Assembly: GCA_016791105.1 (NCBI GenBank)
Contig: JAEUNM010000098.1
Span: 1-64,000, forward strand
Length of the DNA: 64,000 bases
Direction: 5' to 3'
From: Rhodocyclaceae bacterium
GTDB lineage: Bacteria > Pseudomonadota > Gammaproteobacteria > Burkholderiales > Rhodocyclaceae
Shown here piece by piece: positions 1 to 9,467 of the stretch; position 1 is the first letter of the stretch, and each line of letters begins with the position of its first letter. The notes beneath the pieces are model-generated. The model was not told where the DNA came from, ran no database searches, and was given only the letters and a program-made list of their open reading frames with translations. The position numbers and the translations under genes were made by a program.

Positions 1-385
1 CAACTATGTGGCGCTGGAAACGCACTTCGGCACGCCCTTGTACGTGACGCGCAAGGGCGCGATCAGCGCACGCGCGGGCGAACTGGGCATCATACCGGGC
101 AGCATGGGCGCCAAGTCCTACATCGTGCGCGGGCTGGGCAATGAGGAATCTTATTGTTCCTGCTCGCATGGCGCGGGACGCCGCATGAGCCGCAGCGCCG
201 CGCGCCGCAAGTTCAACACGGCGGACCTGGACCGCCAGACGAAGGGCGTGGAATGCCGCAAGGATGGCGGCGTGCTGGACGAAATTCCCGGCGCGTACAA
301 GGATATAGACGAGGTGATGGCCTGTCAGACCGATCTCGTCGAAGTCGTGCACACGCTCAAACAAGTGGTCTGCGTGAAAGGGTAA
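1..385 (+). CDS. rtcB: RtcB family RNA-splicing ligase, C-terminal part (cut by window start)
   Basis: This is the last ~127 residues of an RtcB-type RNA ligase; the 5' end lies outside the window. RtcB joins RNA ends with 2',3'-cyclic phosphate or 3'-phosphate to 5'-OH ends, using GTP and Mn2+ through a guanylated histidine. The visible motif CSHGAGRRMSR is the conserved C-terminal segment that carries the guanylate-accepting histidine, and a typical ending (DLVEVVHTLKQVVCVKG) follows. In bacteria it acts in the cytoplasm on damaged tRNA or rRNA. It is followed 5 nt later by a small basic protein gene in the same direction. The family call is firm; whether the missing N-terminus is intact cannot be seen. 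Confidence 0.93.
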   Translation, partial: NYVALETHFGTPLYVTRKGAISARAGELGIIPGSMGAKSYIVRGLGNEESYCSCSHGAGRRMSRSAARRKFNTADLDRQTKGVECRKDGGVLDEIPGAYKDIDEVMACQTDLVEVVHTLKQVVCVKG

Positions 386-390
386 GTGCG

Positions 391-573
391 ATGAAAATCC
401 GTAAATCCTTGCTCGCCCCCATCGTGGTGGCGCCGCCCAAGCCGCGCAACCCGTGGCTTGCGGCGGCTGCCGCGGGACGCCGCCGCGGTGCCGGGGCGCA
501 CGTGAAGACGCGCCGCGCCGAACGCCGCGCCGGCAAGATCGCCTTGAAAAAATTCGGCGGCGGCGAGGAATGA
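391..573 (+). CDS. small basic protein downstream of rtcB, unknown function
   Basis: The encoded protein has 60 residues and is rich in Arg, Lys, Ala and Gly (for example HVKTRRAERRAGKI). It has no signal peptide and no membrane segment. The ATG at 391 lies 5 nt after the rtcB stop, so the gene is probably co-transcribed and perhaps translationally coupled with rtcB. A highly basic small protein beside an RNA ligase could bind RNA, but that is inference. I do not recognise a family. The call rests on the tight spacing and a protein-like composition; it could still be a chance frame in GC-rich DNA. Confidence 0.5.
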   Translation: MKIRKSLLAPIVVAPPKPRNPWLAAAAAGRRRGAGAHVKTRRAERRAGKIALKKFGGGEE

Positions 574-633
574 GCCAAGCAGCCGTGTCGCAGGACTAAG
601 TGCCGCGGGTTCAGATTGGCGCAGCTTCGTTGC

Positions 634-660
634 GCCCGCCCCCTCAGTTGCTGGGCGGGC
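634..660. terminator. GC-rich hairpin between convergent genes
   Basis: The arms GCCCGCCC (634-641) and GGGCGGGC (653-660) form a perfect 8-bp stem with an 11-nt loop. The hairpin lies where the rightward rtcB unit meets the leftward YgjP-type gene, overlapping that gene's stop codon. No clear T-run follows on either side, so intrinsic termination is only possible. Confidence 0.35.
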
Positions 661-1363
661 GGTCCGGCCGGTGTTTGCGCAATTCGGCGCGGGCGGCGGC
701 GTAATCCGGGTACATGCGCGCCACCTGCGCCCAGAAGGCGGGCGAGTGGTTCATTTCGGCCAGGTGCGCCAATTCGTGCGCGATCACGTAGTCGATCAGG
801 TGCAGGGGGTGGTGGATCAGCCGCCAATTAAGGCGCACCACACCGCGCGCGGTGCAACTTCCCCATAGCGTGGCGGCGGCGGATAACACCACCCGCACCG
901 GCTTCAGGCCGTGCAGCGCGGCCAGGCGATCGGTGCGGGCATGGAACAGCAGCAGGGCTTCGGTACGCAGCCAGGCGCTGGCGGCGGCATGCACGCGGGC
1001 GGCCGGCGCATCCGCCGGCAGCGGCAGTTGCAATTCGGCACCCTGCTGCCGCACGCCGCGGCCACCGCCCGGCACGAGAGTGAGCATTTGGCCCAGGTAG
1101 GCGAGGCGGCCGCCCATTTGCCAATGCGCCGGCTGGGTGTCGGAGCGGGCGCGCCACTCGTGCAGCTTGCGCAATATCCAGCGGCCCTTTTCAATCAGCG
1201 CGCGATCTATGTCGGCCTGACTTACCCACGGCGGCGCACTTACGCTCAGTCCGTCGTCGCTGATGCGCAAACCTATGCTGCGCCGCTGCGAGCGGCGCAA
1301 TTGGTAAAACAGGGTGTGCTCGCCCAGGCGTATGCTGGGCGGCGGCGTCATGGGCGCCGGCAT
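644..1363 (-). CDS. YgjP-like (M48-type) zinc metallopeptidase domain protein
   Basis: The protein is ~239 residues. It carries the YgjP/DUF45 core: a segment LWGSCTARGVVRLNWRLIHH followed by the zinc motif HELAHLAEMNHS (HExxH, with a downstream His as likely third ligand). Family members are cytoplasmic SprT-like metalloproteases of poorly known substrate. I placed the start at ATG 1363 because an upstream extension would run deep into plsC, whose stop is 1377-1379, and GGGA lies ~7 nt before this ATG. The gene follows plsC by 13 nt and is probably in the same transcript. Family assignment is solid; the biological role is unknown. Confidence 0.85.
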   Translation of the reverse strand: MPAPMTPPPSIRLGEHTLFYQLRRSQRRSIGLRISDDGLSVSAPPWVSQADIDRALIEKGRWILRKLHEWRARSDTQPAHWQMGGRLAYLGQMLTLVPGGGRGVRQQGAELQLPLPADAPAARVHAAASAWLRTEALLLFHARTDRLAALHGLKPVRVVLSAAATLWGSCTARGVVRLNWRLIHHPLHLIDYVIAHELAHLAEMNHSPAFWAQVARMYPDYAAARAELRKHRPDRPPSN

Positions 1364-1376
1364 GTCGAATCCCAGC

Positions 1377-2126
1377 TCAAGCTGAAACGGCACGCTCCGG
1401 CCCGGCGGATTTGAAATGATGCGGGAACAGGCGATGCATTTCGGCATCGATCCAGCGTTCCGCGCGTGCGTTGATTTCCTGCGCACTAAGTCCGGCGGTG
1501 GCGATGGGCGGCCCCACGCTCACGATGATTTCGCCCGGATGTTTCACGAATGCATTGCGCGGCCAGAACTCGCCGGCATTGTGAGCGACCGGCACCACCG
1601 CCGTCCCGGCGGCACGCGCCAGTACCGCGCCGCCCTGTTTGAAGCGTTTCTTTTCGCCCACTGGCACGCGCGTCCCTTCGGGATAGATCACCACCCAGAA
1701 GCCTGCAGCCAGCCGTACCTTGCCTATGGCGGTAACCTGCTCCAGCGCCTCGCGGCCGGATGCGCGGTCGATCGCGATATTGGGCAGCATGGCCAGGCCC
1801 CAGCCGAAAAACGGCACGCGCAATAGTTCGCGCTTGAGGACATAGGCCTGGGGCGGAAATATGAGCTGGAAAGCCATGGTTTCCCAGGCTGACTGGTGTT
1901 TGGACAGCACCACCGAAGGCGCTTGCGGAATGTTTTCGCGGCCGATCACGCGCCAGCGCACGCCGCATATCCAGCGCGCGCAAAAGACGACCGCGCGCGA
2001 CCAACTGGTGATGATGCGGTAGCGCGTGAGCGGCGCAAAGCCGCGGCAGGCCAGCGCGAGCAAACTATAAGGGATGGTCAATATCACCATCGCGATCGCC
2101 AGCAGCAGGGAGCGCAGCGCAGCCAT
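1377..2126 (-). CDS. plsC: 1-acyl-sn-glycerol-3-phosphate acyltransferase (PlsC)
   Basis: The 249-residue inner-membrane acyltransferase makes phosphatidic acid by acylating lysophosphatidic acid at sn-2. An N-terminal hydrophobic segment (about residues 5-30) anchors it. The first acyltransferase motif reads KHQSAWETMAF, with Glu where the textbook motif HX4D has Asp, a variant I associate with betaproteobacterial members. The third motif reads YPEGTRVPVGE. It sits between gmhB (59 nt upstream) and the YgjP-like gene, in a leftward envelope/translation operon. The ATG at 2126 gives a normal N-terminus. Confidence 0.93.
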   Translation of the reverse strand: MAALRSLLLAIAMVILTIPYSLLALACRGFAPLTRYRIITSWSRAVVFCARWICGVRWRVIGRENIPQAPSVVLSKHQSAWETMAFQLIFPPQAYVLKRELLRVPFFGWGLAMLPNIAIDRASGREALEQVTAIGKVRLAAGFWVVIYPEGTRVPVGEKKRFKQGGAVLARAAGTAVVPVAHNAGEFWPRNAFVKHPGEIIVSVGPPIATAGLSAQEINARAERWIDAEMHRLFPHHFKSAGPERAVSA

Positions 2127-2185
2127 TCAGTGTATCCGCAAGGTCAGGGTCGGGCGGCGCTCGCACGCCGGCTTGGCGGGAAAAA

Positions 2186-2725
2186 TCATCCTTGCCGCGT
2201 CAGTTCGGCCGCCACCGCGGCGAGGTCGGGATAGACGTGGGTGCCAGGCGGCAGCGCCGGGTCGTCGCAGGTTTTCGAGCCCTTGCCGGTCAGCACCAGA
2301 TAAGGCTTGGCGCCGACCACCGCAGCGGCCTGAAGATCGCGCATGCTGTCGCCGATGGCCGGCACTTCCGTCAGATCGACATTGAAGCGCGCGCCCACAT
2401 CGCGGAACATGCCGGGCTTGGGTTTGCGGCAGGTGCATTTCTGGTCGGCCGAATGCGGGCAGAAAAATATCGCATCTATGCGCCCGCCCACATGGGCGCA
2501 GGCCTTGTACATCTTGTCGTGGATCGCGGCCAGAGTGTCCATATCGAACAAGCCGCGCCCGACGCCGGACTGATTGGTCACCACCACCACACGATAACCG
2601 GACTGATTGAGCCGCGCGATGGCTTCCAGCGAACCGGCGATGGGCCGCCATTCATCGGGCGATTTGATGAACTGATCGGAATCGTGATTGATGACGCCGT
2701 CGCGGTCCAGGATGATCAGTTTCAT
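2186..2725 (-). CDS. gmhB: D-glycero-beta-D-manno-heptose-1,7-bisphosphate 7-phosphatase
   Basis: This 179-residue HAD-superfamily phosphatase removes the 7-phosphate from heptose bisphosphate in ADP-heptose synthesis for the LPS inner core. The nucleophile motif LDRDGVIN is at residues 6-13. The structural zinc ligands lie in CPHSADQKCTCRKPKPG, and the last HAD motif has AIGDSMRDL. The length matches GmhB. It lies 16 nt downstream of glyS and 59 nt before plsC, an order common in betaproteobacteria. No unusual feature was seen. Confidence 0.95.
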   Translation of the reverse strand: MKLIILDRDGVINHDSDQFIKSPDEWRPIAGSLEAIARLNQSGYRVVVVTNQSGVGRGLFDMDTLAAIHDKMYKACAHVGGRIDAIFFCPHSADQKCTCRKPKPGMFRDVGARFNVDLTEVPAIGDSMRDLQAAAVVGAKPYLVLTGKGSKTCDDPALPPGTHVYPDLAAVAAELTRQG

Positions 2726-2741
2726 GGCAGCGCGGCGCCGC

Positions 2742-4832
2742 TCAGACGCCCAGGCGGGAAATGTCCGCCACGCCGTTCATGAGGGCCGCGAGCCGCGCCA
2801 GGAGCGCCAGGCGGTTGCCGCGCAGTAACGGCTCCTCGCTCATTACCATGACCTTGTCGAAGAAAGTATCGACGGCCGGGCGCAGCGCCGCCAGCGCACA
2901 TAGCGCGCCGGTATAGTCCTCGTTGGCTAGCTGGCTTTCTATGCCGGGCGCAGCCGCGTTAAGTGCGTCGAACAGCGCGCGTTCGGCCTCTTCCTGCAGC
3001 AGTGCCACATCGACACCGCTGGCCGCCGCGGAGCCGGACTTTTTCAGGATATTGACGATGCGTTTGTTCGCCGCGGCGAGCGCTTCGGCCTGCGGCAGCG
3101 CGGCGAAGGCGCGCACCGCTTCCAGCTTGGCCGGCACCAGGTCTATGCGCACCGGCGCCAATGCCAGCACGGCTTCGACCGCATCCTGCGCGTGGCCTTG
3201 TTCGCGCAACAGGTGGCGCAGGCGTTCGCGCATGAAATCGAGCAGTTCCGCTTCGAAGCCGGATTTGAGCACAGCGGCCGGAAAACCCGCGCCGGCCTGT
3301 TCCACCAGCGCCGCCAGATCGAGCGGCAGCGGCGCTTCCATCAGGATGCGCAACACGCCCAGGGCAGCGCGACGCAGGCCGAACGGATCGCGGTCGCCGG
3401 TAGGCACCTGGCCGATGCCGAAAAAACCGGCCAGGGCGTCGAGCCGGTCGGCCAGCGCGACGGCACGCGCCACGTTGTCATGCGGCAGCGCATCGCCCGC
3501 AAAACGCGGCTGATAGTGGGCCGCGACGGCCTGCGCGACGCTGTCGGATTCGCCGTCGTGGCGCGCGTAATAGCGCCCCATGATGCCCTGCAGTTCCGGA
3601 AATTCGCCCACCATGTCGGTAACCAGGTCGGCTTTGGCGAGCAGCGCGGCGCGCTCGGCGGCGGCGGCGTCGCCATGCAACTGGCGTGCGATATGTCCGG
3701 CCAGCCGCACCAGGCGTTCGACGCGCGCGCCCTGGCTGCCGAGGCGGTTGTGATACACCACGGCGGCCAGTTTTGCCACCCGGGCGGCAAGCGGTTCGCG
3801 CCTGTCCTGGTCGAAAAAGAAGCGTGCATCGGCCAGACGCGCGCGCACCACGCGGGCATTGCCGGCGACGATATTGGTCGGGTCATCCACACGCATGTTG
3901 GATACGACCAGAAATTTATTGATGAGCTTGCCGGCGGCATCGAGCAGCGGGAAATATTTCTGGTTCTGCTTCATCGTCAGGATGAGGCATTCCTGCGGCA
4001 CGGCCAGAAATTGGGGCTCGAATTCGGCCACATACACCACCGGATATTCGACCAGCGCGGTCACTTCATCGACCAGCGCGGCATCCTGTATGGGCGTGAC
4101 GCCGCCCCCCAGGGCCTCGGCGGCATGCGCCAGTTCGCGCTCCACCAGTACGCGGCGGGCCAGGAAAGAGGCCATGACCGAGCCCTGTTCGTACAGCGTG
4201 CGGGCGTAGTCGGCCGCGCTTGCAATATCGATATCGCGCGCGCCCAGAAAACGATGGCCGCGCGTATGCCGGCGCGAGCTGAGGCCCAGCACTTCGCCGG
4301 CCACCAATTCGGCACCATGCAGCATGACCAGACCGTGCACCGGACGCACGAATTCGTGTTCGGAATCGCCCCAGCGCATCACCTTGGGAATCGGCAGCTT
4401 TTTCACCGCCTCGGTCACGATGGCGGACAGCACATCCGCCAGGCGCGCGCCGGCCACGCGGCTGGTGAGAAACAGGCTTTCGGCCTTGCCGTCCATGCGC
4501 CGTTCAAATTGCGCCACCACCTCGGCGCCCAGCCCTTTCGCGGCCAGCTTTTTCATGAGCGCCGGCGTGGGTTCGCCGCGCGCATCCAGCGCCACGGCGA
4601 CCGGCATGATTTTTTCGGTGAGCTGTTCGTCCGCCGCGGCATCCACCACGTCGTGCACGGTCACGGCCAGCCGGCGTGGGCTGGCGAACCATTCGCAACG
4701 CGGCGGCTGCGGCGCGAGTTTGCGCTCGGCGAGCCCGCGCGCGACGCTGTCGGCGAAACTTTCGCCCAGCCGGGCCAGCGCTTTGGGCGGCAATTCTTCG
4801 GTCAGCAGTTCTATGAGCAGGGTGTCTTGCAT
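2742..4832 (-). CDS. glyS: glycine--tRNA ligase beta subunit
   Basis: The 696-residue beta subunit of the bacterial alpha2beta2 glycyl-tRNA synthetase starts [19 protein letters not shown], the standard N-terminus. Also visible are the HD-like segment with [14 protein letters not shown], the block [31 protein letters not shown], and the C-terminal tRNA-binding domain. It works in the cytoplasm with the alpha subunit encoded 18 nt upstream (glyQ). The length is normal (about 690-700) and no catalytic loss was seen. Confidence 0.98.
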   Translation of the reverse strand: MQDTLLIELLTEELPPKALARLGESFADSVARGLAERKLAPQPPRCEWFASPRRLAVTVHDVVDAAADEQLTEKIMPVAVALDARGEPTPALMKKLAAKGLGAEVVAQFERRMDGKAESLFLTSRVAGARLADVLSAIVTEAVKKLPIPKVMRWGDSEHEFVRPVHGLVMLHGAELVAGEVLGLSSRRHTRGHRFLGARDIDIASAADYARTLYEQGSVMASFLARRVLVERELAHAAEALGGGVTPIQDAALVDEVTALVEYPVVYVAEFEPQFLAVPQECLILTMKQNQKYFPLLDAAGKLINKFLVVSNMRVDDPTNIVAGNARVVRARLADARFFFDQDRREPLAARVAKLAAVVYHNRLGSQGARVERLVRLAGHIARQLHGDAAAAERAALLAKADLVTDMVGEFPELQGIMGRYYARHDGESDSVAQAVAAHYQPRFAGDALPHDNVARAVALADRLDALAGFFGIGQVPTGDRDPFGLRRAALGVLRILMEAPLPLDLAALVEQAGAGFPAAVLKSGFEAELLDFMRERLRHLLREQGHAQDAVEAVLALAPVRIDLVPAKLEAVRAFAALPQAEALAAANKRIVNILKKSGSAAASGVDVALLQEEAERALFDALNAAAPGIESQLANEDYTGALCALAALRPAVDTFFDKVMVMSEEPLLRGNRLALLARLAALMNGVADISRLGV

Positions 4833-4850
4833 GGCGGCCGGGCAGAAAAT

Positions 4851-5837
4851 TCAGGCGGGGCTGGCGGCCGACAGTTCGGCGCGCCGCGCTTCTATGGCTG
4901 CGACGCTGTCGGCGCCGAGCAGCTTGCGCAATTGCGCGTCCTGCAGATTGGCGAGCGGAAAACCGAGCGCGGCACGCGAATCGTGATAGGCCTGCGCCAC
5001 CAGGCGCGCCAGCGCGCGCACGCGGCCTATGTAGGCGGCGCGCTCGGTGACGGAAATGGCGCCGCGCGCATCGAGCAGGTTGAAAGTGTGCGAACACTTC
5101 ATGACCATTTCGTAACCCGGCAGGGCCAGGCCGGCGGCCATCAGGCGGCGCGCCTCGGCTTCGTACTCGCCGAACAGGCGGGTGAGCCATTCGACATTGG
5201 AATGTTCGAAGTTGTAGCGCGACTGTTCGACTTCGTTCTGGTGATACACGTCGCCATAGGTGACGGGGCCGCTCGGCCCCTGCGCCCACACCAGATCGAA
5301 CACGTTTTCCACGCCCTGCAGGTACATGGCGAGGCGCTCGGCGCCATAGGTAATTTCGCCCAGCACGGGCTTGCAGGAAATGGAGCCGACTTCCTGGAAA
5401 TAGGTGAATTGCGTCACTTCCATGCCGTCCAGCCAGACTTCCCAGCCCAGGCCCCAGGCGCCCAGGGTGGGCGATTCCCAGTCGTCCTCGACGAAGCGGA
5501 TGTCGTGGCAGCGCGGGTCTATGCCCAGCGCGCGCAGGCTTTCGATGTACAAATCCTGGATATTCGGCGGCGAAGGCTTCAGCACCACCTGGTACTGGTA
5601 GTAGTGCTGCAGGCGGTTGGGGTTTTCGCCGTAGCGGCCATCCTTGGGCCGGCGCGAGGGCTGCACGTAGGCGGCATTCCAGGGCTCCGGGCCGATGGCG
5701 CGCAGAAAGGTGGCGGTGTGGAAGGTGCCCGCACCGACTTCTATGTCATAGGGCTGCAGCAAAACGCAGCCGCGCGCGCCCCAGAATTGCTGCAGCGTGA
5801 GCAGCACTTGCTGGAAGGTGGGTTTTTCTGCCGCCAT
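4851..5837 (-). CDS. glyQ: glycine--tRNA ligase alpha subunit
   Basis: The 328-residue catalytic alpha subunit activates glycine and charges tRNA-Gly together with GlyS. Class II motifs are intact, including [39 protein letters not shown] and [17 protein letters not shown]. The frame stays open far upstream, but homology begins at the ATG at 5837 ([20 protein letters not shown]), so that start was used. The gene leads the glyQ-glyS-gmhB-plsC-ygjP-like cluster, and a candidate promoter lies just upstream (5882-5911). Confidence 0.98.
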   Translation of the reverse strand: MAAEKPTFQQVLLTLQQFWGARGCVLLQPYDIEVGAGTFHTATFLRAIGPEPWNAAYVQPSRRPKDGRYGENPNRLQHYYQYQVVLKPSPPNIQDLYIESLRALGIDPRCHDIRFVEDDWESPTLGAWGLGWEVWLDGMEVTQFTYFQEVGSISCKPVLGEITYGAERLAMYLQGVENVFDLVWAQGPSGPVTYGDVYHQNEVEQSRYNFEHSNVEWLTRLFGEYEAEARRLMAAGLALPGYEMVMKCSHTFNLLDARGAISVTERAAYIGRVRALARLVAQAYHDSRAALGFPLANLQDAQLRKLLGADSVAAIEARRAELSAASPA

Positions 5838-5881
5838 GGTCGAATCCGGCGCCGGCTGGCCCGGCGTGTGACAAAGGCGCG

Positions 5882-5911
5882 ATTTTAGCGGCTTTCCGGC
5901 CGCATCGTCAT
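5882..5911 (-). promoter_or_regulatory. candidate sigma-70 promoter for glyQS operon
   Basis: Read leftward, a -35-like ATGACG (5911-5906) and a -10-like TAAAAT (5887-5882) are separated by 18 nt, ending ~44 nt before the glyQ ATG. The surrounding 5838-6046 gap holds no gene. Confidence 0.4.
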
Positions 5912-6046
5912 GCGCGCGGGCGGCTGGGGCCAATTCAGGGCAAATTCCGTGCCGGAAGTGTGGCAGCGGATTTTCGTGCGCGCCGGCCGGCGCGCCCGGC
6001 TTAAGGCTGCGCAGGCGCGCCTGCCCGCCGCCGCATCCTGCCGCGG

Positions 6047-7030
6047 CTAGTCGCTGATGGTCAGATACACCATGGTCTGATTCATGAGCTGGTAAGCAAC
6101 TTCGCCGAAGGTCATGGGGCCGGTCATGTTGCCGGTTTTTTTCCCCTCCAGCTCGGAATACAGATAGTTCAGGATGCAGTTGCAGGAAAAGCTCTCGCGC
6201 TCCACCCCGTCCGGCAGCGCGCGCTGGAAGGCCTGCACGTAATCGGCGATCGGGGCGGCAAAGCGGTATTCCATGTCCTCGAACACCGGCGCGTAAAAAT
6301 CCACGCGCTGTCGGGCGGCATCGACGGCCCGCACCGACACGTTGATTTTCGCGCCGCAATAATCGGCCACCAGCGGCAGGCGGGTGTCGATTTTCTGGCG
6401 CGTGATGTAATCGGCCAGATTGACCGCCTCGCCGCCGACGCGGCAGGCGCCGGCAGAAAAGCCGCCCTGTGGAAATACGATGGCCGGCCCGTCGCCGGGC
6501 ACGAACAGATTGACGATATCGATGCGCGCGTTGCGCTCCTGCGGCAGCGGCACGTGCAGCACCGCCACTTCGCGGTCGCTCAGGCGTACTTCGCGCCCAT
6601 CCACCACCACCGGATCGCGCATGCCTACGTCGTCCAGATGCAGCCCGGCGATCCAGCCGATCAGGGGTTTCATGTACATGTCCGGATAGTTCGGAGCATT
6701 GCGCGCGAACGCGACATGCACATCCGTAAATGCCGGAATGATGATGACCGAATAGCCGTGGGCAGGCGCGTCCTCGCAGACTTGCGGCAGCGAGGCGAGA
6801 TCGTACATGCGCAATTCGGGCTGCAGGCCGAAGGTGGGCAGCGGCGTCACGAACAAGCGGTCGCGCGTGGTTTCGCCGCCGTCCTGGCCCATGAAGTAAG
6901 TGATGCTGCCGCCTATCCAGTTGCCTTTGGGCAGCGTGGCGAGCAGGCTTTCGTCGCCGGCAACGGAAAAATAGCGGCCGGTTTTGATCATCGCCACGGC
7001 GACGGACGGACTGACCAGTTGTCCCGACAT
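6047..7030 (-). CDS. unrecognised 327-residue protein, second gene of a two-gene operon
   Basis: I do not recognise a named family with confidence. The protein is soluble, with no signal peptide or membrane segment. A mixed alpha/beta middle contains [17 protein letters not shown] and a repeated strand pattern. The C-terminus has a cysteine pair ([20 protein letters not shown]) and ends with [18 protein letters not shown]. The ESFSC...GE pattern is faintly reminiscent of the C-terminal half of FIST sensory domains, which is a weak impression only. The start is ATG 7030, 2 nt after the TGA of the upstream gene, so the two genes are translationally coupled. That partner looks like an ISL3-transposase-derived DNA-binding protein. 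The function is unknown. Confidence 0.75.
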   Translation of the reverse strand: MSGQLVSPSVAVAMIKTGRYFSVAGDESLLATLPKGNWIGGSITYFMGQDGGETTRDRLFVTPLPTFGLQPELRMYDLASLPQVCEDAPAHGYSVIIIPAFTDVHVAFARNAPNYPDMYMKPLIGWIAGLHLDDVGMRDPVVVDGREVRLSDREVAVLHVPLPQERNARIDIVNLFVPGDGPAIVFPQGGFSAGACRVGGEAVNLADYITRQKIDTRLPLVADYCGAKINVSVRAVDAARQRVDFYAPVFEDMEYRFAAPIADYVQAFQRALPDGVERESFSCNCILNYLYSELEGKKTGNMTGPMTFGEVAYQLMNQTMVYLTISD

Positions 7031-7032
7031 GC

Positions 7033-7776
7033 TCAAGTCCCCGCACGCGCGATCAGCGCACGTAATTGGTCGGCTTCATGCGCAAGCGTGGGCGCGTTCT
7101 TGACGAAAAATCGATACAGCTCGCGCTGTTTCAAGGCCAGCACGTCGCGGTCGGACAGGGCCTTGACCTGGTTGCGCACGCGCGTGAGCAGCAATTTGAG
7201 GCCCAGCGCGCGGATGTCGATTTCCACGCTGCCATTGGCGAGTTGCGCCCAGATGGGATCGTTTTCCGGCACGATGGGGGGCGCTTCCACATCAGCCGCG
7301 GCTTTCGGTGCGACGGGCGCGGTCACGCCTGTCGTGGCTTTGGTGTCCGCCGTCGGCACGGAGCGACCGCGCTCGCGTGCGAATTTGTATTTCCACAGAT
7401 CGTCCATTTCGACGCCGCACAGGCGACAAATCTGGACCGGCGTCAGCCCTTCGCTGAAATGTTCCGCCAGGCGCCGCGCCAGGGCGTGGGTAAATGGCAG
7501 GCCGGCATCCCCCTGCCAATCGACCTCGCCCGGCTGCATGTCGAGCGGGAATGCGACATGCACCGTGGTCTGCAATCCGGTGCAGGGCAAGTGACGCCAT
7601 GAGTAGTCTGCGGTATTGCGGGCGGCGGGCTTGCCGAAACCGAACCAGTTTCGCGGCGCCGCCAGCCCTATCCAGATTTCCAGCCGCTGCCGCGCGCTAT
7701 CCACGGCGTGGCGTTTCACTTCCCACGGCGCCTCTATGCCGAGCATTTGCGCCAGCAATTGGGGATCACTATCCAT
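7033..7776 (-). CDS. putative DNA-binding protein resembling the N-terminus of ISL3 transposases
   Basis: The 247-residue protein starts at ATG 7776 with GGAG ~8 nt upstream. Residues ~10-125 follow the layout of the ISL3 transposase N-terminal region: WEVKRHAVD and RLEIWIGL strands, then [20 protein letters not shown], then a basic/aromatic HTH-like part with [15 protein letters not shown] and [17 protein letters not shown]. The zinc-finger cysteines of ISL3 are mostly absent, and no DDE catalytic domain follows. Residues ~165-247 form a helical tail ([22 protein letters not shown]). It ends 2 nt before the next gene's ATG. I infer a domesticated DNA-binding protein; the resemblance is from pattern memory and needs a profile search. 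Confidence 0.6.
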   Translation of the reverse strand: MDSDPQLLAQMLGIEAPWEVKRHAVDSARQRLEIWIGLAAPRNWFGFGKPAARNTADYSWRHLPCTGLQTTVHVAFPLDMQPGEVDWQGDAGLPFTHALARRLAEHFSEGLTPVQICRLCGVEMDDLWKYKFARERGRSVPTADTKATTGVTAPVAPKAAADVEAPPIVPENDPIWAQLANGSVEIDIRALGLKLLLTRVRNQVKALSDRDVLALKQRELYRFFVKNAPTLAHEADQLRALIARAGT

Positions 7777-7890
7777 TCCGAATGGCTCCGGTATGTATTT
7801 TTTGCTTGCCCGTGCACACACGTCTGGCGCGCTATACGGGCGGACTTCCTCCGGTCGCGTCATTCTGCATGGAATGCGCGGGCCCCGCAA

Positions 7891-9366
7891 CTACGCCATT
7901 GGCCTTGCCGGCAGCGCACGCGCCGGCCGCAGGCACAGGGCGATGCAACATGCGCACAGCAGCAGCACGGGATAATCGCGCCAGCGCATATAGGGCGTTA
8001 GTCCGTCGCGCCCATGCACTTCCGCGCGCAAGGCAGCGCTGGTAAATGCTTCGAGCGCGGCGCGCACGCGCCCGTCCGCATCGATAACAGCCGTCATGCC
8101 GGTATTGGTAGCGCGCAACATGACGCGACCGGTTTCCAGCGCGCGCATGCGGGCAATCTGCAAATGCTGCGGCTGCGCCGCGGAATGACCGAACCAGGCG
8201 GTATTCGATACGTTGGCCAGCAGGCTGGCGGGCGCCGCGGCAGCCGCGATGGAGGCGCCAAACAAATCTTCAAAACAGATATTGAGTCCCACACGCTCGC
8301 CCGCCACACTAATGGGCGGCTGGTCGGCGGCGCCGCGCGCCAGGTCCGCCATGGGAATGTGCAGCAGGCGCAAGGTCCAACTGAACAGCGGCGGCGTGTA
8401 TTCGCCGAACGGGACCAGATGTTCCTTGTCGTAATGGGCGCCGCTCGCGGCTGCGATCACGCTGTTGTAATAGCGCTCGCCGTCCCCTCCACGCACGGCA
8501 CCGATCAATAAGTCTCCCCCTGCCGCCATGGCCGGAGCGGCAATCATGCCGATATAGTCTTCCGGCACCCGCTCGTACACCAGCGGCAGGGCGGTTTCCG
8601 GCAGCAGCACCAGTTGGGCCGGATGGTCGCGCGCAAGCTGGACGTAGCGCGCCAGCGACAAATTCACCAGGTCGGGGCGCCACTTCAGGCTTTGTTCGAT
8701 ATTTCCCTGCAGCAGTGCAACGGACAGGGCCTGCGGCCGTTGCACTGTCCATTCGATGCCGCGCAAAAGCCAGCCGGCAGCCACTAATACAACCGCCGTC
8801 AGTAGCGCGGCGGCCACGCGGCGCGGCGGCGCGCGCCAGGCGGCGCCGATACAGGCCGCGCCTAGCGCAGTCAGAAAACTCAGGCCGTAAGTGCCGGTGA
8901 GCGGGGCAAACCCGGCCAATGGACTGGGCGGGGTTTGGCTATAGCCTATCGCCAGCCAGGGAAAGCCCGTGAATACCCAGCCGCGCGCCATGTCCGCCAG
9001 CGCCAGCGCGGCCGCAAAAGCCAGCAGGTCGAAGCGCTCCGCGCGTGCGCGCAGCCAGGCAAACGCGGCCAGCGCCAGGGCTGGATAAAGCGCCAGATAA
9101 GCGCTGAACAATAGGGTCGCAAGCGCGGCCAGCGGCGCGGCCATGCCGCCGTATTCGTGCATGCTCACGTAAACCCAGGATACGCCGGCCAGGAACTGCC
9201 CCAGTCCGAAGGCGAATCCGATACGCGCGGCGCGCGTCGGCGCCGCGCCGCGCGCGCGCCGGAACAGCAGGGCCAGCAGCACGAACATGAGCCAGAACTG
9301 CTCGAAAGGCGCAAAGGCGAACACCGCGGCAAGCCCGAGCGCGAAAGCCGGCAAAAGCGTTTTCAT
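7891..9366 (-). CDS. lnt: apolipoprotein N-acyltransferase
   Basis: The 491-residue inner-membrane enzyme adds the third acyl chain to the N-terminal cysteine of lipoproteins. About seven hydrophobic segments fill residues 1-210 plus one at the C-terminus. The periplasmic nitrilase-like domain (about 215-460) carries the expected triad: Glu in LPETALP, Lys in DKEHLVPFGEYTPP and Cys in LNICFEDLFG. Its products would include Pal and the QseG-like lipoprotein also encoded in this window. It lies directly downstream of corC (101-nt gap), the usual corC-lnt pairing. Confidence 0.97.
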   Translation of the reverse strand: MKTLLPAFALGLAAVFAFAPFEQFWLMFVLLALLFRRARGAAPTRAARIGFAFGLGQFLAGVSWVYVSMHEYGGMAAPLAALATLLFSAYLALYPALALAAFAWLRARAERFDLLAFAAALALADMARGWVFTGFPWLAIGYSQTPPSPLAGFAPLTGTYGLSFLTALGAACIGAAWRAPPRRVAAALLTAVVLVAAGWLLRGIEWTVQRPQALSVALLQGNIEQSLKWRPDLVNLSLARYVQLARDHPAQLVLLPETALPLVYERVPEDYIGMIAAPAMAAGGDLLIGAVRGGDGERYYNSVIAAASGAHYDKEHLVPFGEYTPPLFSWTLRLLHIPMADLARGAADQPPISVAGERVGLNICFEDLFGASIAAAAAPASLLANVSNTAWFGHSAAQPQHLQIARMRALETGRVMLRATNTGMTAVIDADGRVRAALEAFTSAALRAEVHGRDGLTPYMRWRDYPVLLLCACCIALCLRPARALPARPMA

Positions 9367-9467
9367 CGAAAAATTCGGCCGGTGAAGGCCGGGCCGCTAT
9401 TGAAAGAGGAGGAAATCAATCCTGCGCGGCGCCGCCCGTACGCCGGCACGCCGGGCGCCGGCGGCAC

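Noticed and set aside
634..660. Confident intrinsic terminator after the rtcB unit
   Set aside because: The hairpin is perfect but lacks a T-run on either strand, so it was kept only as a low-confidence feature.
3192..5888. Very long rightward open frame (898 codons) across glyS and glyQ
   Set aside because: It is the antisense shadow of the two synthetase genes. Its translation is low-complexity His/Gln/Arg-rich with no domain, and the leftward genes are unambiguous.
5838..7046. Upstream extension of the glyQ frame
   Set aside because: Homology to GlyQ begins at 5837. The extension overlaps the well-supported gene at 6047-7030 in another frame and has no protein character.
7033..7776. Intact ISL3 insertion sequence
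   Set aside because: There is no DDE transposase domain, no terminal inverted repeats and no target duplication; only an N-terminal-like region is present within a coupled operon.
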